From Ruminococcus flavefaciens (GTDB lineage: Bacteria > Bacillota > Clostridia > Oscillospirales > Ruminococcaceae), in the NCBI GenBank assembly GCA_002309635.1, contig DBXO01000027.1, forward strand, positions 1 through 31,614: a DNA stretch of 31,614 nucleotides, written 5' to 3'. A program made the translations under genes and the position numbers. Below, piece after piece: positions 21,296-29,721 of this stretch. The notes beneath the pieces are model-generated. The model was not told where the DNA came from, made no database searches, and worked only from the letters and a program-made list of their open reading frames with translations. The stretch's first letter is position 1. Every line of letters begins with the position of its first letter.

Positions 21296-22249
21296 ATGTC
21301 AGTAAAAATCTACATAGACGGTCAGGAAGGTACAACAGGTCTTAAAATACAGGAGCGTTTCAAGGACAGAAAAGACCTTGAGATAATGAAGATCAGCGAG
21401 GAGCTGAGGAAAGACCCCGCCGAGCGTGCCCGCCTTATCAACAGCGCGGACTATGTATTCCTCTGTCTCCCTGACGCAGCTTCGATAGAGGCAGTATCAT
21501 TCATAGACAAGGATAACGACCATGTTCGTATCATCGACGCTTCTACAGCTCACCGTACTAATCCCGACTGGGCATACGGCTTTCCCGAGCTTTCGGCAGC
21601 TCACAGGGAGAAGATAATCGGTTCCGGCAGAGTTGCCGTACCGGGCTGCTATGCAAGCGGATTCGCTTCAATAGTTTACCCGCTGGTGAGCAACGGTATC
21701 ATTCCTGCCGATTATCCCGTATTCGCATATGCCACTTCGGGTTACAGCGGAGCAGGCAAAAAGGCTATCGCAGTTTACGAGGGCGAGGACAAGCCCTTTG
21801 AATTCAACAGTCCGAGACAGTACGCTCTTTCTCAGCAGCATAAGCATCTGCCCGAGATGAAAGCGGTATCGGGGCTGACATACACTCCTATGTTCAATCC
21901 TATGGTGTGCGACTACTTCAGCGGCATGGTAGTAAGCGTACCGATACAGACAAGAACTCTCGGTAAGAAAGTGACCGCTCAGCAGGTGCATGAGATGTAC
22001 TCAAAGCACTATGCGGGAGCCAGAATGATAGAGGTCATGCCGCTTATGTCCGCTGAGGAGCAGAAGAGCTTCTTCCTTGCGTCAAATACGCTCAGCGGTC
22101 AGAACAAATTACAGGTGTTTGTTTTTGGCAATGATGAACAGATACTTCTTTGCTCGCGTCTTGACAATTTAGGCAAGGGTGCAAGCGGTGCTGCCGTACA
22201 GTGCCTTAACATAATGATGGGAATAGACGAAACAACAGGATTAATTTGA
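21296..22249 (+). CDS. argC: N-acetyl-gamma-glutamyl-phosphate reductase (short, uncommon form)
   Basis: From ATG 21296 (GGAGG upstream) the protein has 317 residues. It reduces N-acetylglutamyl phosphate to the semialdehyde with NADPH. The N-terminus IYIDGQEGTTGLKIQERF carries the nucleotide loop, and the catalytic Cys is C118 in VPGCYASGF. Features such as DASTAHRTNPDWAYGFPEL and the short length match the 'uncommon' argC family (TIGR01851 type) rather than the usual 335-350-residue type. It starts the second part of the cluster, after a repeat element, and is followed closely by a CdiI-like gene. Confidence 0.93.
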   Translation: MSVKIYIDGQEGTTGLKIQERFKDRKDLEIMKISEELRKDPAERARLINSADYVFLCLPDAASIEAVSFIDKDNDHVRIIDASTAHRTNPDWAYGFPELSAAHREKIIGSGRVAVPGCYASGFASIVYPLVSNGIIPADYPVFAYATSGYSGAGKKAIAVYEGEDKPFEFNSPRQYALSQQHKHLPEMKAVSGLTYTPMFNPMVCDYFSGMVVSVPIQTRTLGKKVTAQQVHEMYSKHYAGARMIEVMPLMSAEEQKSFFLASNTLSGQNKLQVFVFGNDEQILLCSRLDNLGKGASGAAVQCLNIMMGIDETTGLI

Positions 22250-22277
22250 TTTACCAATTTATCTGGGGGGAAGAAAA

Positions 22278-22703
22278 ATGAGCAAAACACTTCGGGAGAT
22301 CTATGAGTACGATCTCATTGAGGACGACGGTATAGACTATACCGTGGACGAATGGTTCAATACCATAATGGAAAAGACAAAGGACCAGCTGAATGTATCT
22401 GACGTCAGCAGAATGCTCCGTCAGAGGATATGCTCACGTATTGCTATTAAGAGAGCTATCGAAATGCTCAGCGACGATCCCTTTGTAGGCGAAATGTTCG
22501 AGGGACAGCTGATGTTCAACCTTTATTCGGGCAAGGAAAAGTACCTTAGACTTTTCTATACGCAGATGGAGCCTGTTCTCGAAAAGGCAGGCATCATGGC
22601 TAAGGCGCATCACTGGGCTTCGGAGGACGAAAAAAAGGAATACATCGATATAGTTGCGAAATTTGCGCAGAAGATCAAGGAGGAAACTGATGAAGCTTGT
22701 TGA
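22278..22703 (+). CDS. CdiI-type contact-dependent inhibition immunity-like protein
   Basis: A 141-residue helical protein. The region LNVSDVSRMLRQRICSRIAI then RAIEMLSDDPFVGEMFEGQL and FNLYSG resembles the pattern 'dls..dl.rmirQ.i....v..AlelL..dPl.g...dgeLL' of the CdiI_2-type immunity family linked to polymorphic toxins. No toxin gene is next to it. ATG 22278 follows GGGGGG-AAG. Its stop codon overlaps the argJ start by 14 bases, and the argJ ribosome binding site lies inside it, so the two are translationally coupled. The family call rests on pattern recall and is moderate; a housekeeping role in the arginine operon is possible. Confidence 0.55.
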   Translation: MSKTLREIYEYDLIEDDGIDYTVDEWFNTIMEKTKDQLNVSDVSRMLRQRICSRIAIKRAIEMLSDDPFVGEMFEGQLMFNLYSGKEKYLRLFYTQMEPVLEKAGIMAKAHHWASEDEKKEYIDIVAKFAQKIKEETDEAC

Positions 22704-23985
22704 ACTTAAGGGCATAACATTTGTTGAGGGAGGCGTCTGCGCCGCAAAGGGTTTCAGAGCAAACGGCGTACAGTGCGGACTTGCGCACAAGCCTCTGGGA
22801 GATATGGCAGAGGCAAACGCTGCCGCAAACAATGCTATACCCACAGCAAAGAAGAAAAACGATCTCGCACTTATTGTTGCGGATAAGGAGTGCAGCGCTG
22901 CTGCCGTATATACCACAAACAAGGTCAAGGGAGCTCCCATACTCGTTACCAAGGAGCACCTGAGAAACGGCAAGGCAAGAGCGGTTATCGTAAACTCGGT
23001 AAACGCCAATACATGCAACCCCGACGGCGTTGAAAAGGCGACAAAAATGTGTCAGCTTGCAGCAAAGACACTCGGAATTGACGAAAATGACGTTATCGTG
23101 GCCTCCACAGGAGTTATCGGACAGGTTCTTCCCATCGAGCCTATCGAGAGAGCTATGGACGGCCTTGCAGAGGGACTTACCTACGACGGCAACAAGCGTG
23201 CCCTCGAAGCTATAATGACTACGGATACACAGGAAAAGGAGATAGCCGTACAGTTTGAGCTGGACGGAAAGACCTGTACTATGGGCGGTATGCTCAAGGG
23301 CAGCGGAATGATCCACCCGAACATGGCTACGACCCTTACTTTCCTTACTACAGACGCGGATATAACTCCCGAAATGATGCAGCGTGCCCTTGACGATATC
23401 ATCAAGGTAACTCTCAACAGAGTAAGTGTTGACGGAGATACCTCCACAAACGATATGGTCTGCATAATGGCTTCGGGAGAGGCAGGAAACGCTGCAATCA
23501 CCGATGAGAACGGCGAATTTGAGAAATTCAGGCATGCTCTCTACGGTATACTCATGAATCTTGCGCGTAAAATGGCAAGAGACGGTGAGGGAGCCACAAA
23601 GCTGGTTGAGTGTGCCGTAAGAGGCGCAGACAGCGACGAGATAGCAGAAAAGGTGGCAAAGTCCGTTATCGGTTCGAGCCTTATCAAGGCTATGATATTC
23701 GGCGAGGACGCCAACGCAGGCAGGATCTACTGCGCTGTGGGTTATGCGGACGCAAACTTCGACATCTCAAAGGTCGATGTTGAAATGGCTTCAAGCGGCG
23801 GCGTTATCCCTCTCGGACGCAAGGGCAATGTTATCGAATTCTCCGAGGAGCTTGCAAAGAAGATACTTCAGGACGAGGAGATACAGATACTTGTTTCCAT
23901 GGGCGAGGGCAAGGGCAGAGCCATTGCATGGGGCTGCGATCTCACCTATGACTATGTAAAGATAAACGGCGATTACAGAAGCTGA
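22690..23985 (+). CDS. argJ: Glutamate N-acetyltransferase / amino-acid N-acetyltransferase
   Basis: A 431-residue enzyme that moves the acetyl group from N-acetylornithine to glutamate, closing the acetyl cycle. It is a self-cleaving Ntn-type protein: GGMLKGSGMIHPNMATTL places the cleavage between A213 and T214, T214 becoming the nucleophile. VDGDTSTND and the C-terminal WGCDLTYDYVKIN are family hallmarks. Compared with Bacillus ArgJ there is an extra segment of about 22 residues after GVQCGLAH (near 34-56), rich in Ala and Asn. ATG 22690 follows AAGGAGG and overlaps the CdiI-like gene. Whether it also acts as acetyl-CoA-dependent synthase cannot be seen. Confidence 0.96.
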   Translation: MKLVELKGITFVEGGVCAAKGFRANGVQCGLAHKPLGDMAEANAAANNAIPTAKKKNDLALIVADKECSAAAVYTTNKVKGAPILVTKEHLRNGKARAVIVNSVNANTCNPDGVEKATKMCQLAAKTLGIDENDVIVASTGVIGQVLPIEPIERAMDGLAEGLTYDGNKRALEAIMTTDTQEKEIAVQFELDGKTCTMGGMLKGSGMIHPNMATTLTFLTTDADITPEMMQRALDDIIKVTLNRVSVDGDTSTNDMVCIMASGEAGNAAITDENGEFEKFRHALYGILMNLARKMARDGEGATKLVECAVRGADSDEIAEKVAKSVIGSSLIKAMIFGEDANAGRIYCAVGYADANFDISKVDVEMASSGGVIPLGRKGNVIEFSEELAKKILQDEEIQILVSMGEGKGRAIAWGCDLTYDYVKINGDYRS

Positions 23986-23997
23986 GAAGGTACATGA

Positions 23998-24585
23998 ATG
24001 GCTGAAATAATAGACACCGATACTGTTTGCAACGAATATCTTGAGGACGGCGAGCATATCCTGTGGAGCCAGGTCCCCGAGGATAACAGATTACATTTAA
24101 ATGGTGGCATTCCCGGCATTGTTTTCGGGTCGGTTCTGCTCATAGCAGGCGCGGCGGTGTTTATTGTGCTTTTTAAGATATTTGACGTGGTTCAGGCTGT
24201 TATGGCCTCGGCGTTATTTGTATTCTTTGGGATACTGTGCATAGTGAGTTCATTCGCCCGCGTTGAATCATATTTCCTGACCAACAAAAGAGTGATGATA
24301 TTCCACAGCATGACATACAGGGATATCAGGCATTACAATATATCATATATTACGTCAAAAAAGAACAAACACAATGAGCTCGGCGAGATAACGCTGTTCG
24401 GACCGGCGGTTTTAAGAAAAAGGCATAGCGCCGGAGCAGTCGGCGGAACTGACTATAAAGCAACTGCTTATACTCTTTATGATGTGCGGGACTATGAAAG
24501 AGTCATTGAAATGATAAAAGCACAGAAGGATATGCCCGAAGCTTGTGAGAAGGCAAGAGAGGCAGAACGGAAACAAGGATTTTGA
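23998..24585 (+). CDS. PH-domain-like membrane protein, copy 1
   Basis: A 195-residue protein starting 12 bases after argJ. It has the layout of bacterial PH-domain membrane proteins: a short N-terminal segment with YLEDGEHILWSQ, two transmembrane helices at about 37-60 and 65-86, then a beta-rich domain with the pattern YFLTNKRVMIFHS...IRHYNISYITS that is typical of the bPH_1/bPH_2 folds. A charged C-terminal helix ends it. It is the first of three such genes in tandem between argJ and argB. The role is unknown. Confidence 0.7.
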   Translation: MAEIIDTDTVCNEYLEDGEHILWSQVPEDNRLHLNGGIPGIVFGSVLLIAGAAVFIVLFKIFDVVQAVMASALFVFFGILCIVSSFARVESYFLTNKRVMIFHSMTYRDIRHYNISYITSKKNKHNELGEITLFGPAVLRKRHSAGAVGGTDYKATAYTLYDVRDYERVIEMIKAQKDMPEACEKAREAERKQGF

Positions 24586-24609
24586 CGGATATGATACGGG
24601 GGTGATCGT

Positions 24610-25410
24610 GTGTTCGGAAGAAGAAAATACGATGATTATGATGAATATAATGAAAAATATGCCAGTAAGTATGACGATGACTATATAGCTCCGTCACATG
24701 ATTACCGGAAAGAATGTGACCACAGCCACGAGCAGACTTACGATGACATGGACGATATATGGGCTTGCCATCACAGTCACGAGCAGTCCTATGAGAATAT
24801 CAACGAGGTAAAGGAATGCGACCACACCCACGAGCAGACCTACGAAGACGCAGATACCGAGCAGCACCCATACGACAGCTATGCGAGCCTTGAAAGCCGG
24901 TTTCAGCAGTATCTCTTTCCGAATGAGCATCTGCTCTGGGCAGGAGGATATGATAAGATATCTCCGAAGCCGCCTCAGGAAATGAAAAAGGACAAGAAAT
25001 CCATTGCAATATTATTGATTGTTTCGATGGCGCTCATATTTTTTGGCTGTGTAAACAGTGTACTTGGCATCCTGTCGTTTTTAGGCTTTATTATGATGTT
25101 ACTTACTGTTGTCGCGGCAGCAGGAGGCTTCAATAACGGTATTTATGCTATAACCGACATGAGAGTTATCAATATCAGGAACGGACAGCCTATCTTTGCT
25201 CCGCTTGAAATGGTGTACAATATCAGTGCCGTCACAGGCAGCAATAACAAGGGCTGTGTGTCCTATTCGACCATGCATCCTGTAAGGATCGGACAGCCGC
25301 GGCAAAACGGCGAGTACAGGTCGGTAATAAACGGTATAAACGATCCGGCAAGAGTAAAAAGAATTTTGCAGGACGCCGTTCACGGCGCAAAAATAAAAAA
25401 GATCAACTGA
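24610..25410 (+). CDS. PH-domain-like membrane protein with Cys/His tandem repeats, copy 2
   Basis: A 266-residue protein, start GTG 24610 after GGGGGTGAT. Residues 1-34 are rich in Tyr and Asp. Residues 35-85 are three exact-period 17-residue repeats with consensus xC(D/H)H(S/T)HEQ(T/S)Y: Cys at 36, 53 and 70, His pairs at 38/40, 55/57 and 72/74. Then comes the conserved FQQYLFPNEHLLW, two transmembrane helices at about 128-168, and a PH-like domain starting YAITDMRVINIRN. The Cys and His set strongly suggests binding of a metal such as zinc. The part from residue 92 resembles the neighbours on both sides. No described family has this combination that I know of. Confidence 0.75.
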   Translation: MFGRRKYDDYDEYNEKYASKYDDDYIAPSHDYRKECDHSHEQTYDDMDDIWACHHSHEQSYENINEVKECDHTHEQTYEDADTEQHPYDSYASLESRFQQYLFPNEHLLWAGGYDKISPKPPQEMKKDKKSIAILLIVSMALIFFGCVNSVLGILSFLGFIMMLLTVVAAAGGFNNGIYAITDMRVINIRNGQPIFAPLEMVYNISAVTGSNNKGCVSYSTMHPVRIGQPRQNGEYRSVINGINDPARVKRILQDAVHGAKIKKIN

Positions 25411-25437
25411 CGCGGCGTATTAAAAGGCGGTAGGGCG

Positions 25438-26082
25438 ATGTTCGATAAAAAAGATGAATATGACGGTTTCGGCAATTACGGTCAAAGCGATGATTACGGG
25501 CATAATCCGGTAACAGGCACCGAAGATGTAAAGAGGATATTTCAGACTTTTCTTGAAGAAAACGAAGAAATACTGTGGTCAATGTGCAACGGTAATCCCT
25601 ATGCTCAATCCCCTGCGGAAAGTGATAAATTCCAAGGCGCAGTAAGAAAAATGGCAAAAGCTAAAATTATTATCTTTGTCGTGGCGCTTATCGTAGCTTT
25701 GTTGATGTTTTTCGGCGGTGTAATGTCTATCCTGATAGGTATATTTGTAATTTCTGTTGTTTCACTGATAGAAAAAGCACTTATATTCTTTTTGATAGCA
25801 GTAATAGTGACGCTTTTAATATGGGCTGTAAGGAACGGCAGCAAAAATATGAGTTATGCCATAACTGACAGAAGAATTCTTACGTATGGATATTCACAAT
25901 TCAACGAGGTCAGTTTTGAGGATATTAAAAAAACAAAAGCTGTTGTAAGCAGCGAAAACAAAGGAAGAATCGTCACGAATGGGTTGCCGCTGGTTTTTAT
26001 TATGCTCGGTGTGGAAGAACCTTATCGGGTAAAATATATACTCGATAATGCTATAGAAAACTATAAACGATCTCAATGGTAA
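25438..26082 (+). CDS. PH-domain-like membrane protein, copy 3
   Basis: A 214-residue protein. A Tyr/Gly/Asp-rich N-terminal stretch of about 30 residues is followed by IFQTFLEENEEILWS, two hydrophobic regions at about 74-104 and 108-130, and the PH-like pattern MSYAITDRRILTYGYSQFNEVSFEDIKK with NKGRIV and PYRVKYILDNAI. The domain order and several motifs (YAIT-D-R, SSENKG, RVK-IL--A) match copy 2, so they are paralogues. The start at 25438 has a weak GTAGGG site. It ends 16 bases before argB, and all three copies read with the arg genes. Confidence 0.75.
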   Translation: MFDKKDEYDGFGNYGQSDDYGHNPVTGTEDVKRIFQTFLEENEEILWSMCNGNPYAQSPAESDKFQGAVRKMAKAKIIIFVVALIVALLMFFGGVMSILIGIFVISVVSLIEKALIFFLIAVIVTLLIWAVRNGSKNMSYAITDRRILTYGYSQFNEVSFEDIKKTKAVVSSENKGRIVTNGLPLVFIMLGVEEPYRVKYILDNAIENYKRSQW

Positions 26083-26098
26083 AAAGGAAGTAAGGAAA

Positions 26099-26965
26099 AT
26101 GGAAAAGATATCAAACAATGACAAGTCGCAGGTGCTTATCGACGCCCTGCCGTACATACAGAAGTACAATAACAAGATACTTGTTATCAAATACGGCGGA
26201 AACGCCATGACCAACAAGGAACTCAAGGACGCTGTAATGACAGATATCGTCCTCCTTTCGCTGGTCGGCGTAAAGGTAGTGCTCGTACACGGCGGCGGTC
26301 CCGAGATAAGCGATATGCTCAGGAAGCTCAATATAGAGAGCCGTTTTGTGAACGGTCTGAGATATACTGATGACGCTACGGTAGACGTAGTAAAAATGGT
26401 GCTCTCCGGCAAGGTCAACAAGGAGCTGGTACAGCTTCTCGCACAGCACAAGGGCAGCGCTGTGGGACTTTGCGGTATCGACGGTGAAATGCTGGTAGCC
26501 GAGAAGAAAAAGTCCGACGACGGTCAGGACCTCGGCTGGGTAGGAGAGATAACAAAGGTCAACACAAAGCCCATCACCGACGCTCTTGCAAACGGAAATA
26601 TCCCTGTTATCGCCACAGTTGCGACTGACAGCGAGGGCAATACCTACAATATCAACGCCGATACGGCTGCTGCAAGGATAGCTGCCGAGCTTGGCGCCGA
26701 GAATCTTATCCTTATGACCGATATCGCAGGACTTCTCCGCGATAAGGACGACCCGTCCACACTTATCCCGGAGGTAAACGTCAGCGAGGTGCCCTTCCTC
26801 AAGAGACAGGGTATCATCTCTGGCGGCATGATACCAAAGATAGACTGCTGCGTAGAGGCAGTAAGACGCGGCGTAAGAAAGACCGTTATCATTGACGGCA
26901 GAGTACCTCATTCAATACTCATCGAGATACTTTCCAACGAAGGAATCGGCACACAGTTCGTGTGA
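26099..26965 (+). CDS. argB: Acetylglutamate kinase
   Basis: A 288-residue amino-acid kinase phosphorylating N-acetylglutamate. Motifs are KYGGNAM (32-38), VHGGGPEIS, the Asn/Asp-rich substrate site LCGIDGEM and the C-terminal GGMIPKIDCC. It has an N-terminal helix of about 20 residues before the first strand, as in the arginine-inhibited hexameric enzymes of Thermotoga and Pseudomonas; the short E. coli enzyme lacks it. Together with argJ this suggests feedback control by arginine at this step. ATG 26099 follows GGAAG-TAAGGA. Confidence 0.96.
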   Translation: MEKISNNDKSQVLIDALPYIQKYNNKILVIKYGGNAMTNKELKDAVMTDIVLLSLVGVKVVLVHGGGPEISDMLRKLNIESRFVNGLRYTDDATVDVVKMVLSGKVNKELVQLLAQHKGSAVGLCGIDGEMLVAEKKKSDDGQDLGWVGEITKVNTKPITDALANGNIPVIATVATDSEGNTYNINADTAAARIAAELGAENLILMTDIAGLLRDKDDPSTLIPEVNVSEVPFLKRQGIISGGMIPKIDCCVEAVRRGVRKTVIIDGRVPHSILIEILSNEGIGTQFV

Positions 26966-26986
26966 TAGAGCTACCGCTCGTAAAAT

Positions 26987-27019
26987 AATTTACTTGTATA
27001 CAAAAAATTTACTTATAAA
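26987..27019 (+). promoter_or_regulatory. Direct repeats upstream of the argD promoter
   Basis: AATTTACTTGTATA (26987-27000) and AATTTACTTATAAA (27006-27019) share ten starting bases and are 19 bases apart, about two helical turns. The first contains the palindrome TTGTATACAA. They lie just upstream of the argD promoter and could bind a regulator. They do not clearly match the ARG-box sites before argG. Confidence 0.4.
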
Positions 27020-27032
27020 AAATCTTAATTGA

Positions 27033-27062
27033 TTGATTTTGACTGCCCTTTAGAGCTATAAT
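27033..27062 (+). promoter_or_regulatory. argD promoter
   Basis: TTGATT (27033-27038) and TATAAT (27057-27062) are 18 bases apart. This allows argD, the tubby-like gene and argF to be transcribed apart from the upstream genes. Confidence 0.65.
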
Positions 27063-27109
27063 AATAGTGTGTCTGATATAGTCCGGCAGTCTGCCCCAAG
27101 GAGGACTTT

Positions 27110-28279
27110 ATGAATACCATTGATAAATTTAATTCGCACGTTATGCAGTCCTACGGACGCTATCCCCTCGTTATGGAGCAGGGAAGCGGCAGACGCTGTA
27201 AGGACGAGAACGGCACGGAATACATCGACTTCGGAAGCGGAATAGGTACGAATTCTCTCGGATACTGCGACGAAAAATGGGCTGACGCAGTGTGCGCTCA
27301 GGTAAGGACTCTCCAGCACAGCTCCAATTACTACTACACTAAGGTGCAGGCTGATTTCGCAGAGAGGCTCTGCAATATCTCGGGATACAAGTCCGTATTC
27401 TTCTGCAACAGCGGCGCAGAGGCAAACGAGTGCGCCATAAAGGTGGCAAGGAAGTACAGCTTCGATAAATACGGCAAGGGCAGACATACGATAATAACCC
27501 TTGTTAATTCCTTCCACGGCAGGACTATCGCTACTCTTTCCGCAACAGGCCAGGATGTGTTCCATAATTACTTCTTCCCATTCGTGGAAGGCTTCGTAAA
27601 CGTTAAGGCAAACGATATCAGCGACCTTGAGGCTAAGCTTGAGGACGGTACCGTTTGCGCTGTAATGCTCGAATATGTGCAGGGAGAGGGCGGCGTCAAC
27701 GTTCTCAGTCAGGAATTTGCAGACGCTGTTTACGAACTGTGCGCAAAGAAGGATATACTCGTTATCGCGGACGAAGTCCAGTCGGGCGTAGGACGCACGG
27801 GTAAATTCCTTGCAGGAGAACACTTTGGCAAAAAAGCTGATATCACTACACTTGCAAAGGGTATCGCAGGCGGCGTCCCCATGGGCGCATGTCTCGTCAA
27901 TGAGAAGTGCAGCGGGGTCCTCACAGCAGGTACTCACGGCTCCACCTTCGGCGGAAATCCCATTGCATGTGCAGGCGGTCTTGCAGTGCTTGACAGGATC
28001 GGAAGCGACGGTTTCCTTGAAGAGGTGACAAAAAAGAGCGAGTTCATCAGGAGCGAGCTTGAAAAGTGCAGCGAGGTCGAGGGCATAACGGGTCTCGGAC
28101 TTATGATAGGCATCAGGCTGAAAAGCAAGGACGCCCACGACGTTGCACAGAAGGCTCTCGACAGGGGGCTTCTCATACTCACAGCCAAAGAGAAGGTAAG
28201 ACTTCTTCCTCCATTGACAATATCATATGACGAGCTGAAAGACGGACTTAAAATTCTGATAGAGATACTGGAGGAATAA
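27110..28279 (+). CDS. argD: Acetylornithine aminotransferase
   Basis: A 389-residue class-III PLP aminotransferase converting N-acetylglutamate semialdehyde and glutamate to N-acetylornithine. Key parts are NSGAEANECAIKVARKY (100-116), FHGRT (135-139), the PLP-binding D221 in ADEVQSGVGRTG and the Schiff-base K250 in TTLAKGIAGG. ATG 27110 follows AAGGAGG. It has its own promoter after a 144-base gap with direct repeats. Ornithine aminotransferase activity is common in this family, but the gene neighbourhood fixes the main role. Confidence 0.96.
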   Translation: MNTIDKFNSHVMQSYGRYPLVMEQGSGRRCKDENGTEYIDFGSGIGTNSLGYCDEKWADAVCAQVRTLQHSSNYYYTKVQADFAERLCNISGYKSVFFCNSGAEANECAIKVARKYSFDKYGKGRHTIITLVNSFHGRTIATLSATGQDVFHNYFFPFVEGFVNVKANDISDLEAKLEDGTVCAVMLEYVQGEGGVNVLSQEFADAVYELCAKKDILVIADEVQSGVGRTGKFLAGEHFGKKADITTLAKGIAGGVPMGACLVNEKCSGVLTAGTHGSTFGGNPIACAGGLAVLDRIGSDGFLEEVTKKSEFIRSELEKCSEVEGITGLGLMIGIRLKSKDAHDVAQKALDRGLLILTAKEKVRLLPPLTISYDELKDGLKILIEILEE

Positions 28280-28281
28280 TT

Positions 28282-28743
28282 ATGGAGTTTCAGGTAGTTG
28301 GCAAGAGCGGCAAGTATACCGTTCAGGATAAATCCGGCCGCCTTATCTACAGCATAAAGAAAAAAGGCTTCGGAGCCCGCTATAACCTTATGGACGCCAG
28401 CAATTACAACCTTTACACTCTCGTTCAGACAGGTGACTCGAAAAGGCCGTTTTTCACTATAATCCTCAACGACAATGTGTTTATGTCGATGGAATGCGCC
28501 TCACTGTTCCTCAATCCTACTATCAAGGCAAGAAACAAGACCATGCGCTTTGAGATAACCAGTAAGGACAGAAAGAATTTCGATATACTTCTCAATGACG
28601 ACAATGTGGGCACCATACAGAGCCTGATGGGAGTAAACGGAGAAATGCAGTATCATTTCAACATAGACAACAAGGCGTTCGACGATTATATAGCGCTGTT
28701 CGCTATAGCTATAGACAGAGCGTTCGGTGAAATGAACAAGTAA
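28282..28743 (+). CDS. Tubby/LURP-one-like (LOR) domain protein
   Basis: A 153-residue protein starting two bases after argD, with GAGGAA as ribosome binding site. It has no signal peptide or membrane helix. The pattern of short strands with a conserved middle (YTVQDKSGRLIYSIKKKG, then ARYNLMDASNYNLYTLVQ, and FDILLNDDNVGTI) fits the beta-barrel of LURP-one-related or tubby C-terminal-like proteins, which in other organisms bind membrane lipids. The last 30 residues form the predicted central helix (YIALFAIAIDRAFG). Translation is coupled to argD. The fold assignment is by pattern only, and the role is unknown. Confidence 0.6.
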   Translation: MEFQVVGKSGKYTVQDKSGRLIYSIKKKGFGARYNLMDASNYNLYTLVQTGDSKRPFFTIILNDNVFMSMECASLFLNPTIKARNKTMRFEITSKDRKNFDILLNDDNVGTIQSLMGVNGEMQYHFNIDNKAFDDYIALFAIAIDRAFGEMNK

Positions 28744-28778
28744 AGAAAAGACATTTTTGGATCGGAAGGATAGATAAT

Positions 28779-29687
28779 ATGAAACACTTACTCAAAATGC
28801 TTGATCTCAGTACAGAGGAGATCATTGATATACTCAACCTTGCAGACCAGCTCAAATATGAGCTCAAGCACGGTATCCCGCACCCGCATCTCAAGGGCAA
28901 GACCCTGGGAATGATATTCCAGAAGGCCTCTACACGTACAAGAGTATCCTTTGAGACAGGTATGTATCAGCTCGGCGGCTATCCGCTGTTTCTCTCCTCA
29001 AACGACCTCCAGATAGGCAGAGGAGAGCCTGTACAGGATACGGCAAGAGTGCTTTCCCGCTACCTCGACGGTATAATGATACGTACCTTTGAGCAGAAGG
29101 AGGTAGAGGACCTTGCAGAGTACGGCTCGATACCGATAATCAACGGACTTACAGACTTCTGTCACCCCTGTCAGGTGCTTGCCGATCTTATGACTATCCG
29201 CGAGTTCAAGGGCAGCTTTGACGGACTCAGGATGTGCTTTATCGGCGATGGTAACAATATGGCCAACTCCCTTATCGTAGGCTGCTTAAAGGTAGGCATG
29301 TCCGTTGCGATAGCCTGCCCCAGTGATTATAAGCCACCCAGGGAGATACTTGACTTTGCAAAGACTTACGGCGATAAGTTCATACTTACAGATAAGCCGA
29401 TGGAAGCTGCAAAGAATGCCGATGTACTCATCACAGACGTATGGGCTTCCATGGGGCAGGAGGGCGAAGCGGAGAAGCGCAGAAAGGCTTTCGCAGGCTA
29501 TCAGATCAACGACGAGCTCATGGCGCAGGCAAATCCGGACTCTATGGTGCTCCACTGTCTCCCTGCACACCGCGAGGAGGAGATCACAGAGAAGGTATTT
29601 GAGGCTCATGCAAACGAGATATTCGAGGAAGCCGAGAACCGTCTCCACGCTCAGAAGGCAGTAATGGTAAAATTAATGGCTCAGTAA
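28779..29687 (+). CDS. argF: Ornithine carbamoyltransferase
   Basis: A 302-residue transferase making citrulline from ornithine and carbamoyl phosphate. The phosphate-binding loop STRTR is at 51-55, HPCQ at 129-132, the ornithine-binding DVWASMGQE at 220-228 and HCLPAHR at 259-265. The last carries the catalytic Cys. The SMG motif distinguishes it from aspartate carbamoyltransferase. Length is normal. It is the last arg gene and is followed by a terminator. Genes for carbamoyl-phosphate synthase are not in the window. Confidence 0.97.
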   Translation: MKHLLKMLDLSTEEIIDILNLADQLKYELKHGIPHPHLKGKTLGMIFQKASTRTRVSFETGMYQLGGYPLFLSSNDLQIGRGEPVQDTARVLSRYLDGIMIRTFEQKEVEDLAEYGSIPIINGLTDFCHPCQVLADLMTIREFKGSFDGLRMCFIGDGNNMANSLIVGCLKVGMSVAIACPSDYKPPREILDFAKTYGDKFILTDKPMEAAKNADVLITDVWASMGQEGEAEKRRKAFAGYQINDELMAQANPDSMVLHCLPAHREEEITEKVFEAHANEIFEEAENRLHAQKAVMVKLMAQ

Positions 29688-29721
29688 GCCGTTAGCCAGT
29701 GGCCTTTAGCCGTTAGCTTGC

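Noticed and set aside
22675..23535. Leftward frame of 286 codons opposite argJ
   Set aside because: Antisense to highly conserved ArgJ blocks; Cys- and Ser-rich shadow translation.
27056..28138. Leftward frame of 360 codons opposite argD
   Set aside because: It mirrors the conserved aminotransferase sequence, has no start signal and matches no family.
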